A stretch of DNA of 64,000 nt from Methylobacter sp. (GTDB taxonomy: Bacteria > Pseudomonadota > Gammaproteobacteria > Methylococcales > Methylomonadaceae). The stretch covers positions 62,001-126,000 of the forward strand of contig JAUYMY010000060.1 of assembly GCA_030699385.1 (NCBI GenBank), in the 5' to 3' direction. Below are positions 18,673-27,135 of this stretch, in pieces (the first letter of the stretch is position 1; every line of letters begins with the position of its first letter). The notes beneath the pieces were generated by a model. That model saw only the letters and a program-made list of their open reading frames with translations, was not told where the DNA came from and made no database searches. Made by a program: the position numbers and the translations under genes.

Positions 18673-19449
18673 TTGTCTGTGAACAACACTATTACCTATG
18701 AATTTCCACTCAATGAACGCATCCGGGTTTTCATACGGTTAGAACAACTTTTCAAACAATTCAGCCATTTTTTAACCGGCGAAACCATTGCCGATAAACG
18801 CGCGGCAATCAGCGCGTTACTGGACATCATGACCATTTTTCGGCGCAATGACCTGAAGTCGGAAATACTGAAAGAGCTGGATCGCCATGCTAATGTACTG
18901 AATAAAATTGCCCATAATCAGGGGGTTGACACCCAAAAGCTAGAAGAACTACTGGCTCAACTCAATCAGACCAGTAAAAAGCTCTACGCCACCAGCGGAA
19001 AAATTGGCAGCCAAGTGATGGAGAGCGACCTGTTTCAAAGCATCGCCCAACGCAGTTCCATTCCGGGCGGCACCTGTTCTTTCGATTTACCCGAATTTCA
19101 TTATTGGCTGGAACAGGACGAGGCAGTGCGCTTAAAAGATCTGGAGCATTGGAGCAGTCCGTTTGATGATATTCGTAATGCGATCGACCTGATTCTTAAT
19201 TTTATCCGCAATTGCAGTTCGCCGACGCAAGAGGTGGCTGAGGCAGGTTTTTTCCAATTTTTGCTGGATACTCAATTGTCCCACCAATTACTACGCGTGG
19301 ATGTTGATAAATCCATCGCCTGTTTTGCCGAAATCAGCGGCGGAAAACACCGTTGTACCATTCGCTTTATGATACCGCCTTTAGATAACAAACGCCCCAC
19401 GCAAAGCCCTGACGACATCCATTTCAGCTTAACCTGTTGCCTGTTCTAA
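18673..19449 (+). CDS. zapD: Cell division protein ZapD (FtsZ bundling)
   Basis: ZapD binds the C-terminal tail of FtsZ and bundles protofilaments at the Z-ring. The 258-residue protein starts with TTG at 18673, one base after the coaE stop, and has the family features [19 protein letters not shown] and the C-terminal beta domain ending FSLTCCLF. The GTG two codons later is an alternative start. The stop codon overlaps the yacG start (TAATG). Confidence 0.93.
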   Translation: MSVNNTITYEFPLNERIRVFIRLEQLFKQFSHFLTGETIADKRAAISALLDIMTIFRRNDLKSEILKELDRHANVLNKIAHNQGVDTQKLEELLAQLNQTSKKLYATSGKIGSQVMESDLFQSIAQRSSIPGGTCSFDLPEFHYWLEQDEAVRLKDLEHWSSPFDDIRNAIDLILNFIRNCSSPTQEVAEAGFFQFLLDTQLSHQLLRVDVDKSIACFAEISGGKHRCTIRFMIPPLDNKRPTQSPDDIHFSLTCCLF

Positions 19450-19655
19450 TGTCCGCATCCAGCAAACCCCTGATAGTAAAATGCCCTAATTGCGGCTGCT
19501 CGGTGCCGTGGTTGCCGGAACAACTGGCTAAGCCGTTTTGCTCGGAACGCTGTAAATTAATCGATTTGGGCGAATGGGCGATGGAAGAAAAAAGAATCCC
19601 CGGTGAACCTTTAGCGCTAGATGACGAGTTTGAAGAGGACAATTTTTTTCAGTAA
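19449..19655 (+). CDS. yacG: DNA gyrase inhibitor YacG (zinc protein)
   Basis: This 68-residue zinc-finger protein binds four cysteines (CPNCGC and [12 protein letters not shown]) and has an acidic tail. E. coli YacG inhibits gyrase by binding GyrB. The ATG at 19449 overlaps the zapD stop by one base and gives the usual N-terminus; the TTG at 19437 is less likely. It closes the pilBCD-coaE-zapD-yacG run. Confidence 0.92.
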   Translation: MSASSKPLIVKCPNCGCSVPWLPEQLAKPFCSERCKLIDLGEWAMEEKRIPGEPLALDDEFEEDNFFQ

Positions 19656-19706
19656 CAGGTCACGACTACACAACCTGCACGCTAATCCACATAAGGACAT
19701 TCCCGC

Positions 19707-20183
19707 ATGGCTATAGAAATAGAACATAAATTTTTGCTTGCCAATAATGATTGGCGTCAGCATGTCAGCCATTCGACAAAATATCGGCAAGGTTATTTAA
19801 GCGCTTTGCCGACCAGTTCAATCAGGGTGCGCACTAGCGATGATCACGCCTGGTTGAATATCAAAACCGCGACAATCGGCACTCATCGGCATGAATACGA
19901 ATATGAAATCCCGCTGGCCGATGCTGATGAGATATTGGCCAACCTTTGCGCCAAACCGCTAATAGAAAAAATCCGGCATTTTGTCACCGATGATGGCAAT
20001 CTCTGGGAAATAGACGAATTTGCAGGCGACAACCAAGGCTTAATCGTCGCTGAAATCGAATTGAAACAAACCGGGCAAGCGTTTACTCAACCGGCTTGGC
20101 TGGGTGCCGAAGTCACCGGCGATTTACGTTATTACAACAACAATCTGGCGAAACACCCGTACTCGGAATGGCGCGAAGGTTAA
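19707..20183 (+). CDS. CYTH-domain triphosphatase-like protein
   Basis: The 158-residue single-domain protein begins AIEIEHKFL, with the ExExK signature of CYTH/triphosphate tunnel enzymes. Conserved tunnel residues include RVRTSD, WLNIKT and EIDEFAGDNQGLIVAEIEL. Stand-alone bacterial members hydrolyse inorganic triphosphate; a few make cyclic AMP. Which applies here is not decidable by eye. Confidence 0.88.
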   Translation: MAIEIEHKFLLANNDWRQHVSHSTKYRQGYLSALPTSSIRVRTSDDHAWLNIKTATIGTHRHEYEYEIPLADADEILANLCAKPLIEKIRHFVTDDGNLWEIDEFAGDNQGLIVAEIELKQTGQAFTQPAWLGAEVTGDLRYYNNNLAKHPYSEWREG

Positions 20184-20241
20184 GCGAATTGCCTAGCCTT
20201 CATTTTGTATCCTATAACCCTAAACGACTGATCTAAACACT

Positions 20242-21909
20242 ATGGCGCAATACATTTATTCAATGAACCGGGTCGGCAAAATTGTCCCGCCCAAAAAATA
20301 TATCCTCAAAGACATTTCGCTGTCTTTTTTTCCCGGCGCCAAAATCGGCGTGCTGGGCTTAAACGGTTCCGGTAAATCGACGCTGCTGCGCATCATGGCG
20401 GGCATCGACAAGGAAATCGAAGGCGAGGCGATTCCGCTTAAAGGCATCAAAATCGGCTATTTGCCGCAAGAGCCGCAACTTGATCCTAGCAAAACAGTGC
20501 GCGGTAATGTTGAAGAAGCGGTTGCGGAAATCAAGGAAACCTTGGCAAAACTCGATGCCGTTTATGCCGCTTACGCGCTTCCCGATGCCGATTTTGACAA
20601 ATTGGCCGCCGAACAAGCGTTCCTGGAAGACTTCATTAATGCCTGCGACGGTCATAATCTGGAGCGCAAGCTCGAAGTCGCCGCCGATGCGTTGCGCTTG
20701 CCGGATTGGGATGCCGATGTCACCAAGCTGTCGGGTGGTGAAAAACGCCGCGTGGCGCTGTGCCGCTTGCTGCTGTCCAATCCTGATATGCTGTTGTTGG
20801 ACGAACCGACCAACCATTTGGACGCGGAATCGGTCGCTTGGCTGGAACGCTTCCTGCACGATTATCCGGGCACCGTGGTCGCGGTCACCCATGATCGTTA
20901 TTTCTTGGACAATGTGGCTGGTTGGATTTTGGAGCTGGACAGAGGTTCCGGCATTCCGTGGGAAGGCAATTACTCCAGCTGGTTAGAGCAAAAGAGCAAT
21001 CGCCTGTTGCAGGAAGAGAAACAGGAATCTTCCCGTCAAAAAGCCATGAAAGAGGAGCTGGAATGGGTGCGCTCCAATCAAAAAGGCCGCCATGCCAAAA
21101 GCAAGGCGCGTCTGGCGCGTTTTGACGAATTGTCATCAGTCGACGTGCAAAAACGCAACGAAACCCAGGAAATTTATATTCCACCCGGCCCACGTTTGGG
21201 CGATGTGGTGATTAATGCCGACAACATCGGTAAAGCGTTCGGCGACAAGTTGTTATTCAACGGCTTGAGTTTTAAATTGCCGCCCGGCGGCATCGTCGGC
21301 ATTATCGGCCCGAACGGCGCCGGTAAAACCACGCTGTTCCGCATGATGGCCGGTGTCGAGCAGCCCGATTCCGGCACCTTGACGCTGGGGCAAACCGTTC
21401 AACTCGCTTATGTCGACCAGTTGCGTGATGACCTGGACCCGAAAAAAACCGTGTTCGATGAAATTTCCGACGGGCTGGATTTGATTACCGTTGGCAAATA
21501 TGAAACGCCGTCCCGCGCTTATGTCGGCCGTTTCAACTTCAAAGGTGCAGACCAGGGCAAACGCATCGGCGATTTGTCCGGCGGCGAGCGCAATCGGGTG
21601 CATCTGGCCAAGCTGCTGAAAACCGGCGGCAACGTGCTGCTGCTCGATGAGCCGACCAACGATTTGGACGTTGAAACCCTGCGTGCGCTGGAAGAAGCGC
21701 TGCTGGCATTTCCCGGCTGCGCGGTGGTTATTTCGCATGACCGCTGGTTCTTGGATAGAATCGCCACGCACATGCTGGCGTTTGAAGGCGACAGTAACGT
21801 GGTCTGGTTTGAAGGCAACTATGAAGAATACGAGGCCGACCGCCATCGCCGCTTGGGCAGCGACGCCGACAACCCGCATCGCTTGAAATACAAAAAACTG
21901 ACGGGTTAA
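20242..21909 (+). CDS. ettA: ABC-F protein EttA (energy-dependent translational throttle)
   Basis: EttA binds the ribosomal E site and gates entry into the elongation cycle according to ATP/ADP. The 555-residue protein has two ABC domains (Walker [10 protein letters not shown] and GPNGAGKTT; signature [12 protein letters not shown] and [13 protein letters not shown]) joined by the P-site tRNA-interaction motif linker with basic [19 protein letters not shown]. It has no membrane segments. Length matches E. coli EttA (555). Confidence 0.95.
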   Translation: MAQYIYSMNRVGKIVPPKKYILKDISLSFFPGAKIGVLGLNGSGKSTLLRIMAGIDKEIEGEAIPLKGIKIGYLPQEPQLDPSKTVRGNVEEAVAEIKETLAKLDAVYAAYALPDADFDKLAAEQAFLEDFINACDGHNLERKLEVAADALRLPDWDADVTKLSGGEKRRVALCRLLLSNPDMLLLDEPTNHLDAESVAWLERFLHDYPGTVVAVTHDRYFLDNVAGWILELDRGSGIPWEGNYSSWLEQKSNRLLQEEKQESSRQKAMKEELEWVRSNQKGRHAKSKARLARFDELSSVDVQKRNETQEIYIPPGPRLGDVVINADNIGKAFGDKLLFNGLSFKLPPGGIVGIIGPNGAGKTTLFRMMAGVEQPDSGTLTLGQTVQLAYVDQLRDDLDPKKTVFDEISDGLDLITVGKYETPSRAYVGRFNFKGADQGKRIGDLSGGERNRVHLAKLLKTGGNVLLLDEPTNDLDVETLRALEEALLAFPGCAVVISHDRWFLDRIATHMLAFEGDSNVVWFEGNYEEYEADRHRRLGSDADNPHRLKYKKLTG

Positions 21910-21922
21910 TTGTGTAGGGTTA

Positions 21923-22045
21923 GGCGATTTCCTGAGAACGACATACCAAAAATTGTCCACGAAACACACGAAAAGCACGAAATTTTCGTGGACTCTGTTT
22001 TTTATAGCCCATGATCATCAAGGATGTTATTTCTCGGAAATCGCC
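21923..22045. repeat. Nested inverted repeat with an inner CACGAA hairpin
   Basis: Outer arms GGCGATTTCCTGAGAA (21923-21938) and TTCTCGGAAATCGCC (22031-22045) are complementary apart from one extra base. Inside, GTCCACGAAA (21955-21964) pairs with TTTCGTGGAC (21984-21993), followed by TCTGTTTTTTAT, which looks like a terminator for ettA. The outer arms give the unit the shape of a miniature mobile element. The rest of the 338-base gap before the cinA-like gene holds no reading frame I can support. Confidence 0.6.
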
Positions 22046-22247
22046 TTAAAATTTGATGCTCAGGTTTTTAGTTTTACTGAAATAATCTGTTATAAATTAA
22101 TGTATTGCTGAAGTCGCGACTAGAAATATAATCTATTAATTTATGTTGGGTTACTTTTGTTAGGCTAAAAACTTGAACATTGAGTAAAAGGCTAAAAAAT
22201 TACCTTTCGATTACCGGCTCTTGAACCTTTTACCTTGCATCTACATC

Positions 22248-23453
22248 ATGAATCCAACGCTGGAAATATTTTCTCAAGGCGAAGAAGTTGTTACCGGGCA
22301 AACCGTTGACACCAATGCCGCCTGGCTGTCGACGCAAGCCGTCAACATGGGTTTTACTGTCACTCGGCATACCGCAGTCGGCGATAAGCTCGATGATTTG
22401 GTCGCTTTGTTGCGGGAAATTTCAGCGCGCGCCGATTGCTGTATTTGCACCGGCGGACTGGGCCCTACCAGCGATGACCTGACTGCCGAGGCTGTCGGCA
22501 AAGCTTTTAATCTACCGCTCGAATTCGATGCTGTTGCTTTTGAACAGATCCAGCATTTTTTTACCCTCAGAAACCGCGAAATGCCGGAATCGAACCGTAA
22601 GCAGGCGCTGTTTCCGCAAGGCGTCGAACGCATTGATAATACCTGGGGCACAGCGCCGGGATTTTCTTTGCAGGCGGGTCGTTGTTGGTTTGCTTTTGTT
22701 CCGGGCGTGCCTTCGGAAATGCGGCATTTGTTTGAAGAATCGATACAAGCCACGCTGGCGCGCCGGTTTTCTTTGCGTCCCGACATATTAGTCACGCTTA
22801 AAACAGTCGGCATCGGCGAATCGGCTATTCAAGAATGCATCCGCACCGTTGAAATTCCAGCGCCGGTGCAGTTGGGTTTTCGGGCAGGCCCCGATGAAGT
22901 GCAAACCAAACTGCTGTTTCCGCACGATTATCCTGAAGCCGACATGATCGCACTGGTAGAAAGCGTGAGCGAAAAATTGGGTGATACGGTTTTTGCTGTG
23001 GATGGCTTAGGCCAAGCCGGTGGCGACTTGGTGTCTGTGGTCGATAGTCTGATGCGCGCCGGACAGCACAGTTTGGCGGTAGTGGAAACCACCAGTCAGG
23101 GCTTGTTGGCGGCCAAGTGCATCGGACTGCCCTGGTTGCGGGAATCCCGATATCGGCAAACGCTGGCAAATTTAGAGCCGGGCGAAGATTTGGCCGTTAT
23201 CGCGCAAAGCCTTGCGGCTGAAATGCGAGGCAGCAGCGGCGCCGCTTGGATCTTGGTTCAGCTTTACACAGGAAGCCTGCAAGCATTTCACGATAAAAAT
23301 CAGGCCATTGTTTTATATAATGGCTTACTCACCGAAGATGGCTTTTATCAAAACACCCGTTCCGTGGCCGGGCCTATTAACGTTAAGCAAAATCAAGCGG
23401 CGTTATTGGCACTGGATTTATTACGGCGTCATTTACAACATAAAGAACTTTAA
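22248..23453 (+). CDS. CinA-family protein (MocF-like domain; degenerate deamidase domain)
   Basis: The 401-residue protein starts MNPTLEIFSQGEEVVTGQ. Its N-terminal half is a molybdopterin-binding-like domain (CTGGLGPTSDDLTAEAV), known in CinA/COG1058 as an ADP-ribose pyrophosphatase. The C-terminal part should be an NMN amidohydrolase, but the usual AESCTGGL serine loop reads VETTSQGL, so deamidase activity is doubtful. The ATG at 22248 is chosen over a TTG at 22221. The stop is three bases before uup. Confidence 0.85.
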   Translation: MNPTLEIFSQGEEVVTGQTVDTNAAWLSTQAVNMGFTVTRHTAVGDKLDDLVALLREISARADCCICTGGLGPTSDDLTAEAVGKAFNLPLEFDAVAFEQIQHFFTLRNREMPESNRKQALFPQGVERIDNTWGTAPGFSLQAGRCWFAFVPGVPSEMRHLFEESIQATLARRFSLRPDILVTLKTVGIGESAIQECIRTVEIPAPVQLGFRAGPDEVQTKLLFPHDYPEADMIALVESVSEKLGDTVFAVDGLGQAGGDLVSVVDSLMRAGQHSLAVVETTSQGLLAAKCIGLPWLRESRYRQTLANLEPGEDLAVIAQSLAAEMRGSSGAAWILVQLYTGSLQAFHDKNQAIVLYNGLLTEDGFYQNTRSVAGPINVKQNQAALLALDLLRRHLQHKEL

Positions 23454-23456
23454 ACA

Positions 23457-25352
23457 ATGCCCTTATTAAGATTGTCCAACGTTTCCATCGCTTTCGGCAC
23501 TCATGCCTTATTAAAAGATGCCGAATTTCAACTCGATGCGGGGGAACGCGTAGGTTTGTTAGGCCGCAACGGCGAGGGTAAATCGACCCTGATGAAGATT
23601 ATTGCCAGCAATATTCAAGCCGATCACGGCGATATTTGGCGGCAGCCCGGTTTAAGGCTGGCGTGGCTGGAACAAACGCCCGATTTGCCCGATGATGCGA
23701 CCATTTACGATGCTGTTGCCGGTGGTTTGGGCGATTTAGGACATTGGATTACCCGTTATCACGAACTATCCATGACTTTGGATGGCACGGATGAAAAAGC
23801 CATGACAGAATTTGGCGATTTGCAGCACAAACTCGAGGCCCATAACGGCTGGCATTTTCAGCAGCGGGTTGAAACCACATTAAGCAAGCTGGATTTGCCC
23901 GGCGAATTGAAGATCAGCGGTTTGTCCGGCGGCTGGAAACGGCGCGTGGCTTTAGCCAGAGCCTTGGTGATTGAGCCGGAAGTGCTGTTGCTGGATGAGC
24001 CGACCAACCACTTGGATTTTGAAAGCATTACTTGGCTGGAAGAGCAGTTGCTGAACTTTCAGGGCGCGGTCTTATTCGTCACCCATGACCGGTCATTTTT
24101 GCAAAAACTGGCGACCCGGATTGTCGATTTGGATCGCGGCAACCTAGTGTCCTGGCAGGGCAGTTATGACGACTATCTGGCGCGCAAAGCGGCTGCATTA
24201 GAGGATGAATCCAACCAGAATGCCGAATTCGACAAGAAACTGGCCGATGAGGAAGTTTGGATCAGACAAGGCGTAAAAGCGCGGCGTACACGCAACGAAG
24301 GCCGGGTTAGGGCGCTGGAAAAATTGCGCAACGAACGCGCCCAACGCCGCAATACCCAAGGCACCAGCAAAATGTCGTTAGACCGTGGCGATGCGTCCGG
24401 TAAAAAAGTCATCGAAGTCAACGACATCAGTTTTGCTTACGAAGACCGGCAGATTATTTCGCATTTTTCCACACTGATTCAGCGCGGTGACAAAATCGGC
24501 CTGATTGGCGCCAACGGTGCCGGCAAATCGACCTTATTAAAATTATTGCTGAAACAGCTGGAGCCTAATAGGGGCACGGTAGAGCAGGGCACCAAACTGG
24601 AAATTGCCTATTTTGACCAGTTGCGTGACCAGCTCGACCCCGAAATGACCGTGGCCGACACAGTGGCCGACGGCAATGACTTTGTCGAAATCGCCGGTAA
24701 CCAGCGCCATGTGATGTCGTATTTGGGCGATTTTCTGTTCGCCCCAGCCAGGGCGCGTTCGCCGGTAAAAAGCCTGTCGGGCGGCGAGAAAAACCGCCTG
24801 CTGTTGGCGCGCCTGTTCACCAAAGCCTCCAACCTGATCGTCATGGACGAACCGACCAACGACCTGGATTTGGAAACCTTGGAGCTATTGGAGGAAAAAC
24901 TGGTCGAGTTTGACGGCACGTTGTTGCTGGTCAGCCATGACCGGGCTTTTCTGGATAACGTCGTGACCAGCGTTTTTGTCTTGGATGGCACTGGCGATGT
25001 CGATGATTTTGTCGGTGGTTATAGCGATTGGATGGATCATGTTAAACAGGCGAAACAGGCCGAACCTGTAAAAGCCGCCAAGCCGGAAAAGCCAGCGGCC
25101 AAGACTGCAGCACCGACCGCAAGCAAAAAAAAACTCAGTTTTAAAGAGCAGCAGGAACTGGACAGCATACCGAAACTGATTGCCGATCTGGAAGTCCAGC
25201 AAGCGCAACTAACTCAGCAAACCAGCGCGGCTGAATTTTATAAACAGGATCAAGCCGTTGTAGCTAAAACGTTAGACGAACTAAAACAGATTGATACCAA
25301 ACTGGAACAGGTTTACCAGCGCTGGGATGAACTGGAAGCGCTGGCTGATTAG
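23457..25352 (+). CDS. uup: ABC-F ATPase Uup
   Basis: Uup is a soluble ABC-F protein linked to ribosome function and to suppression of precise transposon excision. The 631-residue protein has two ABC cassettes (GRNGEGKST, GANGAGKST; LSGGWKRRVALARAL, LSGGEKNRLLLARLF). A C-terminal extension after residue 530 has an Ala/Lys/Pro linker and a coiled coil (QELDSIPKLIADLEVQQAQL), the DNA-binding tail that separates Uup from EttA. Confidence 0.94.
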   Translation: MPLLRLSNVSIAFGTHALLKDAEFQLDAGERVGLLGRNGEGKSTLMKIIASNIQADHGDIWRQPGLRLAWLEQTPDLPDDATIYDAVAGGLGDLGHWITRYHELSMTLDGTDEKAMTEFGDLQHKLEAHNGWHFQQRVETTLSKLDLPGELKISGLSGGWKRRVALARALVIEPEVLLLDEPTNHLDFESITWLEEQLLNFQGAVLFVTHDRSFLQKLATRIVDLDRGNLVSWQGSYDDYLARKAAALEDESNQNAEFDKKLADEEVWIRQGVKARRTRNEGRVRALEKLRNERAQRRNTQGTSKMSLDRGDASGKKVIEVNDISFAYEDRQIISHFSTLIQRGDKIGLIGANGAGKSTLLKLLLKQLEPNRGTVEQGTKLEIAYFDQLRDQLDPEMTVADTVADGNDFVEIAGNQRHVMSYLGDFLFAPARARSPVKSLSGGEKNRLLLARLFTKASNLIVMDEPTNDLDLETLELLEEKLVEFDGTLLLVSHDRAFLDNVVTSVFVLDGTGDVDDFVGGYSDWMDHVKQAKQAEPVKAAKPEKPAAKTAAPTASKKKLSFKEQQELDSIPKLIADLEVQQAQLTQQTSAAEFYKQDQAVVAKTLDELKQIDTKLEQVYQRWDELEALAD

Positions 25353-25387
25353 GTCTCGTGCTGTGCCGTTGCTGTTAAGCTAAGGGG

Positions 25388-25453
25388 AATTGTCCACGAA
25401 AAGCACAAAAGGCACGAAAATTTCGTGTGTTTTCGTGCCTTTCGTGGACAATT
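25388..25453. terminator. Long CACGAA inverted repeat after uup (repeat family A)
   Basis: Arms of about 33 bases, beginning AATTGTCCACGAAAAGCAC and ending GCCTTTCGTGGACAATT, pair with a few mismatches. The outer 13 bases match perfectly. It is the fullest copy of the family also seen at 951-979, 3109-3150 and 21955-21993, and is placed where a uup terminator is expected. Confidence 0.65.
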
Positions 25454-25545
25454 ATTGGGGTATGTTTTTTCAGAAAATTACCTGATCTGTGGTGTTGCAT
25501 TTTTCACCACCGTGTCGTTATTAATTATTAAGGGAGCGTCATTGT

Positions 25546-26865
25546 ATGATCTGGGATTTTTTTAAGAAAAAAGCGCCAAAGCAGAGTCCAGGTCATCAGC
25601 AATCGGACTCGCCCCACGCCGACGATAAAAAACAGGTGAGAGGAAAAGAAGTCAAGGTGCCGATTTCTTTTCTACAAAGACTGATGCCGCTTGCCCAATT
25701 GCTTTCGGAACAAGAAATACAGCAACTGCAGGTCACCTCTGCCAGCTTTGCGCCGGGAGCTATCGTTTTTAATCGGGGAACTGAAGTAGAATCATTGGCC
25801 TACCTTATCAAAGGTAAAATATTCATGGAGGCGGGTAATGGTTCGGGACTTGAAATAGACGCCGACACCTTTAAGGCGTTGTATCCGTTATCGGCAGGAA
25901 AACTCCATTATTTCACTGCCATTGCCAGCTCGGATGTCACGGTAATCTACGTTCCCAAGGCCGTACTTCAGCCTCACCAAGGTACGATTGCGCCGTTGGA
26001 TAATGACCTAAAAACGACAGTTCAGCTTAAAAACAACCCGTTTTTTAATCATTTTTACCGACACTTTAGACAGGGGGAACTTAAAATCCCCACTTTTCCT
26101 GATATTGCGATAAAACTGCGCAAAGCGATTCAGCAGGATCGCAATATTAGCGACATTGTCAAAATCGTTAATATGGACCCTGTCATTTCCGCCCGACTGA
26201 TACAGGTTGTCAACAGCCCGGCTTACCGGCCGATGAGTCCGATCAGCAATTGTCTTGAGGCCATTAATAGGCTGGGGCTGACTACAACGCGTAATTTGGT
26301 GACCGCGTTCAGCATGAAAAATTTGGCTCAAAGCAAAAATCCAGCCATCAAAAAAGCGATACAAAACTGTTGGTTACAAAGCATCAAGGTGTCCAGTATT
26401 GGTCACACTTTGGCCCAACTGACTCGCGAAGTCGATCCCGATGAAGCCCTGCTTGCCGGGCTTTTACACAATATTGGCGCGCTACCGATTTTAACGTTTG
26501 CCGACAGCTTGCCGCCGGGATCTTATCAAAGCGTCGACATTGAGCTTTGCATCAACGAAATTCAAGGCCAGATAGGCTCTATGATTTTGGAAGAATGGGA
26601 ATTTCCGGATAATTTAAAGAGAATCCCCCAGTTATCTACAGACTGGTTTGCCAGCACTACTGAAAACATTAACCTGAATGACATTGTATTGCTGGCGAAA
26701 TACCATAGTTTATTGGCTTCGCCCACCAACAAACTGCCATTGCTGATTACCCTCCCGGCTTTTCAAAAATTAGGCAACCAATCGCTGACCCCGGAAATGT
26801 CTCTACAAATACTCGATGATGCGAAAAAACAAATTACCGACACCATGAGTTTTTTCTCCTCATAA
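25546..26865 (+). CDS. HDOD-domain signalling protein (paralogue of the 1747 gene)
   Basis: The 439-residue protein has the same layout as the one at 1747: a cyclic-nucleotide-binding-like domain (PGAIVFNRGTEVESLAYLIK) and an HDOD domain (LKIPTFPDIAIKLRKAIQ, IVNMDPVISARLIQVVNS, EALLAGLLHNIGALPIL). Many segments align residue for residue with the first copy, including matching C-terminal DDAKKQI..AM/TM endings. It has a clear ribosome site (AAGGGAG) and probably its own promoter. Output partner is unknown. Confidence 0.85.
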   Translation: MIWDFFKKKAPKQSPGHQQSDSPHADDKKQVRGKEVKVPISFLQRLMPLAQLLSEQEIQQLQVTSASFAPGAIVFNRGTEVESLAYLIKGKIFMEAGNGSGLEIDADTFKALYPLSAGKLHYFTAIASSDVTVIYVPKAVLQPHQGTIAPLDNDLKTTVQLKNNPFFNHFYRHFRQGELKIPTFPDIAIKLRKAIQQDRNISDIVKIVNMDPVISARLIQVVNSPAYRPMSPISNCLEAINRLGLTTTRNLVTAFSMKNLAQSKNPAIKKAIQNCWLQSIKVSSIGHTLAQLTREVDPDEALLAGLLHNIGALPILTFADSLPPGSYQSVDIELCINEIQGQIGSMILEEWEFPDNLKRIPQLSTDWFASTTENINLNDIVLLAKYHSLLASPTNKLPLLITLPAFQKLGNQSLTPEMSLQILDDAKKQITDTMSFFSS

Positions 26866-27135
26866 GAGTTGCAGGGAAGAGGGATGGTCATCATTTTTTT
26901 TGCGTGATTTGGATGTCAATGAGGCGGAGCTGTTCAAAGCTGGCATTTGCAGTTCGATTAGTATTTAGTTGGTTTGAGATGTTTATAGCAATGAATGTGG
27001 TTAATACCGGCTTTATTTAGCCCCGCTGTTTTCTCAAACAATCCCGTCCTGTATCATGTAAGCACCAAAATTGTCACCAAGGCGTGTACCAAAAAACTAG
27101 GTCACCTTTAGTGCAACTATAAAAAACAATAGCTT

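Noticed and set aside
20359-20892. Long minus-strand frame inside ettA
   Set aside because: Shadow of the Walker A to Walker B region; ettA itself is certain.
25388-25453. CACGAA repeats as a CRISPR array
   Set aside because: They are isolated hairpins at gene ends, not direct repeats with regular spacers, and no cas gene is near.
27043-27135. Possible sbcD end before sbcC
   Set aside because: No reading frame with phosphoesterase motifs is present in 26866-27135.
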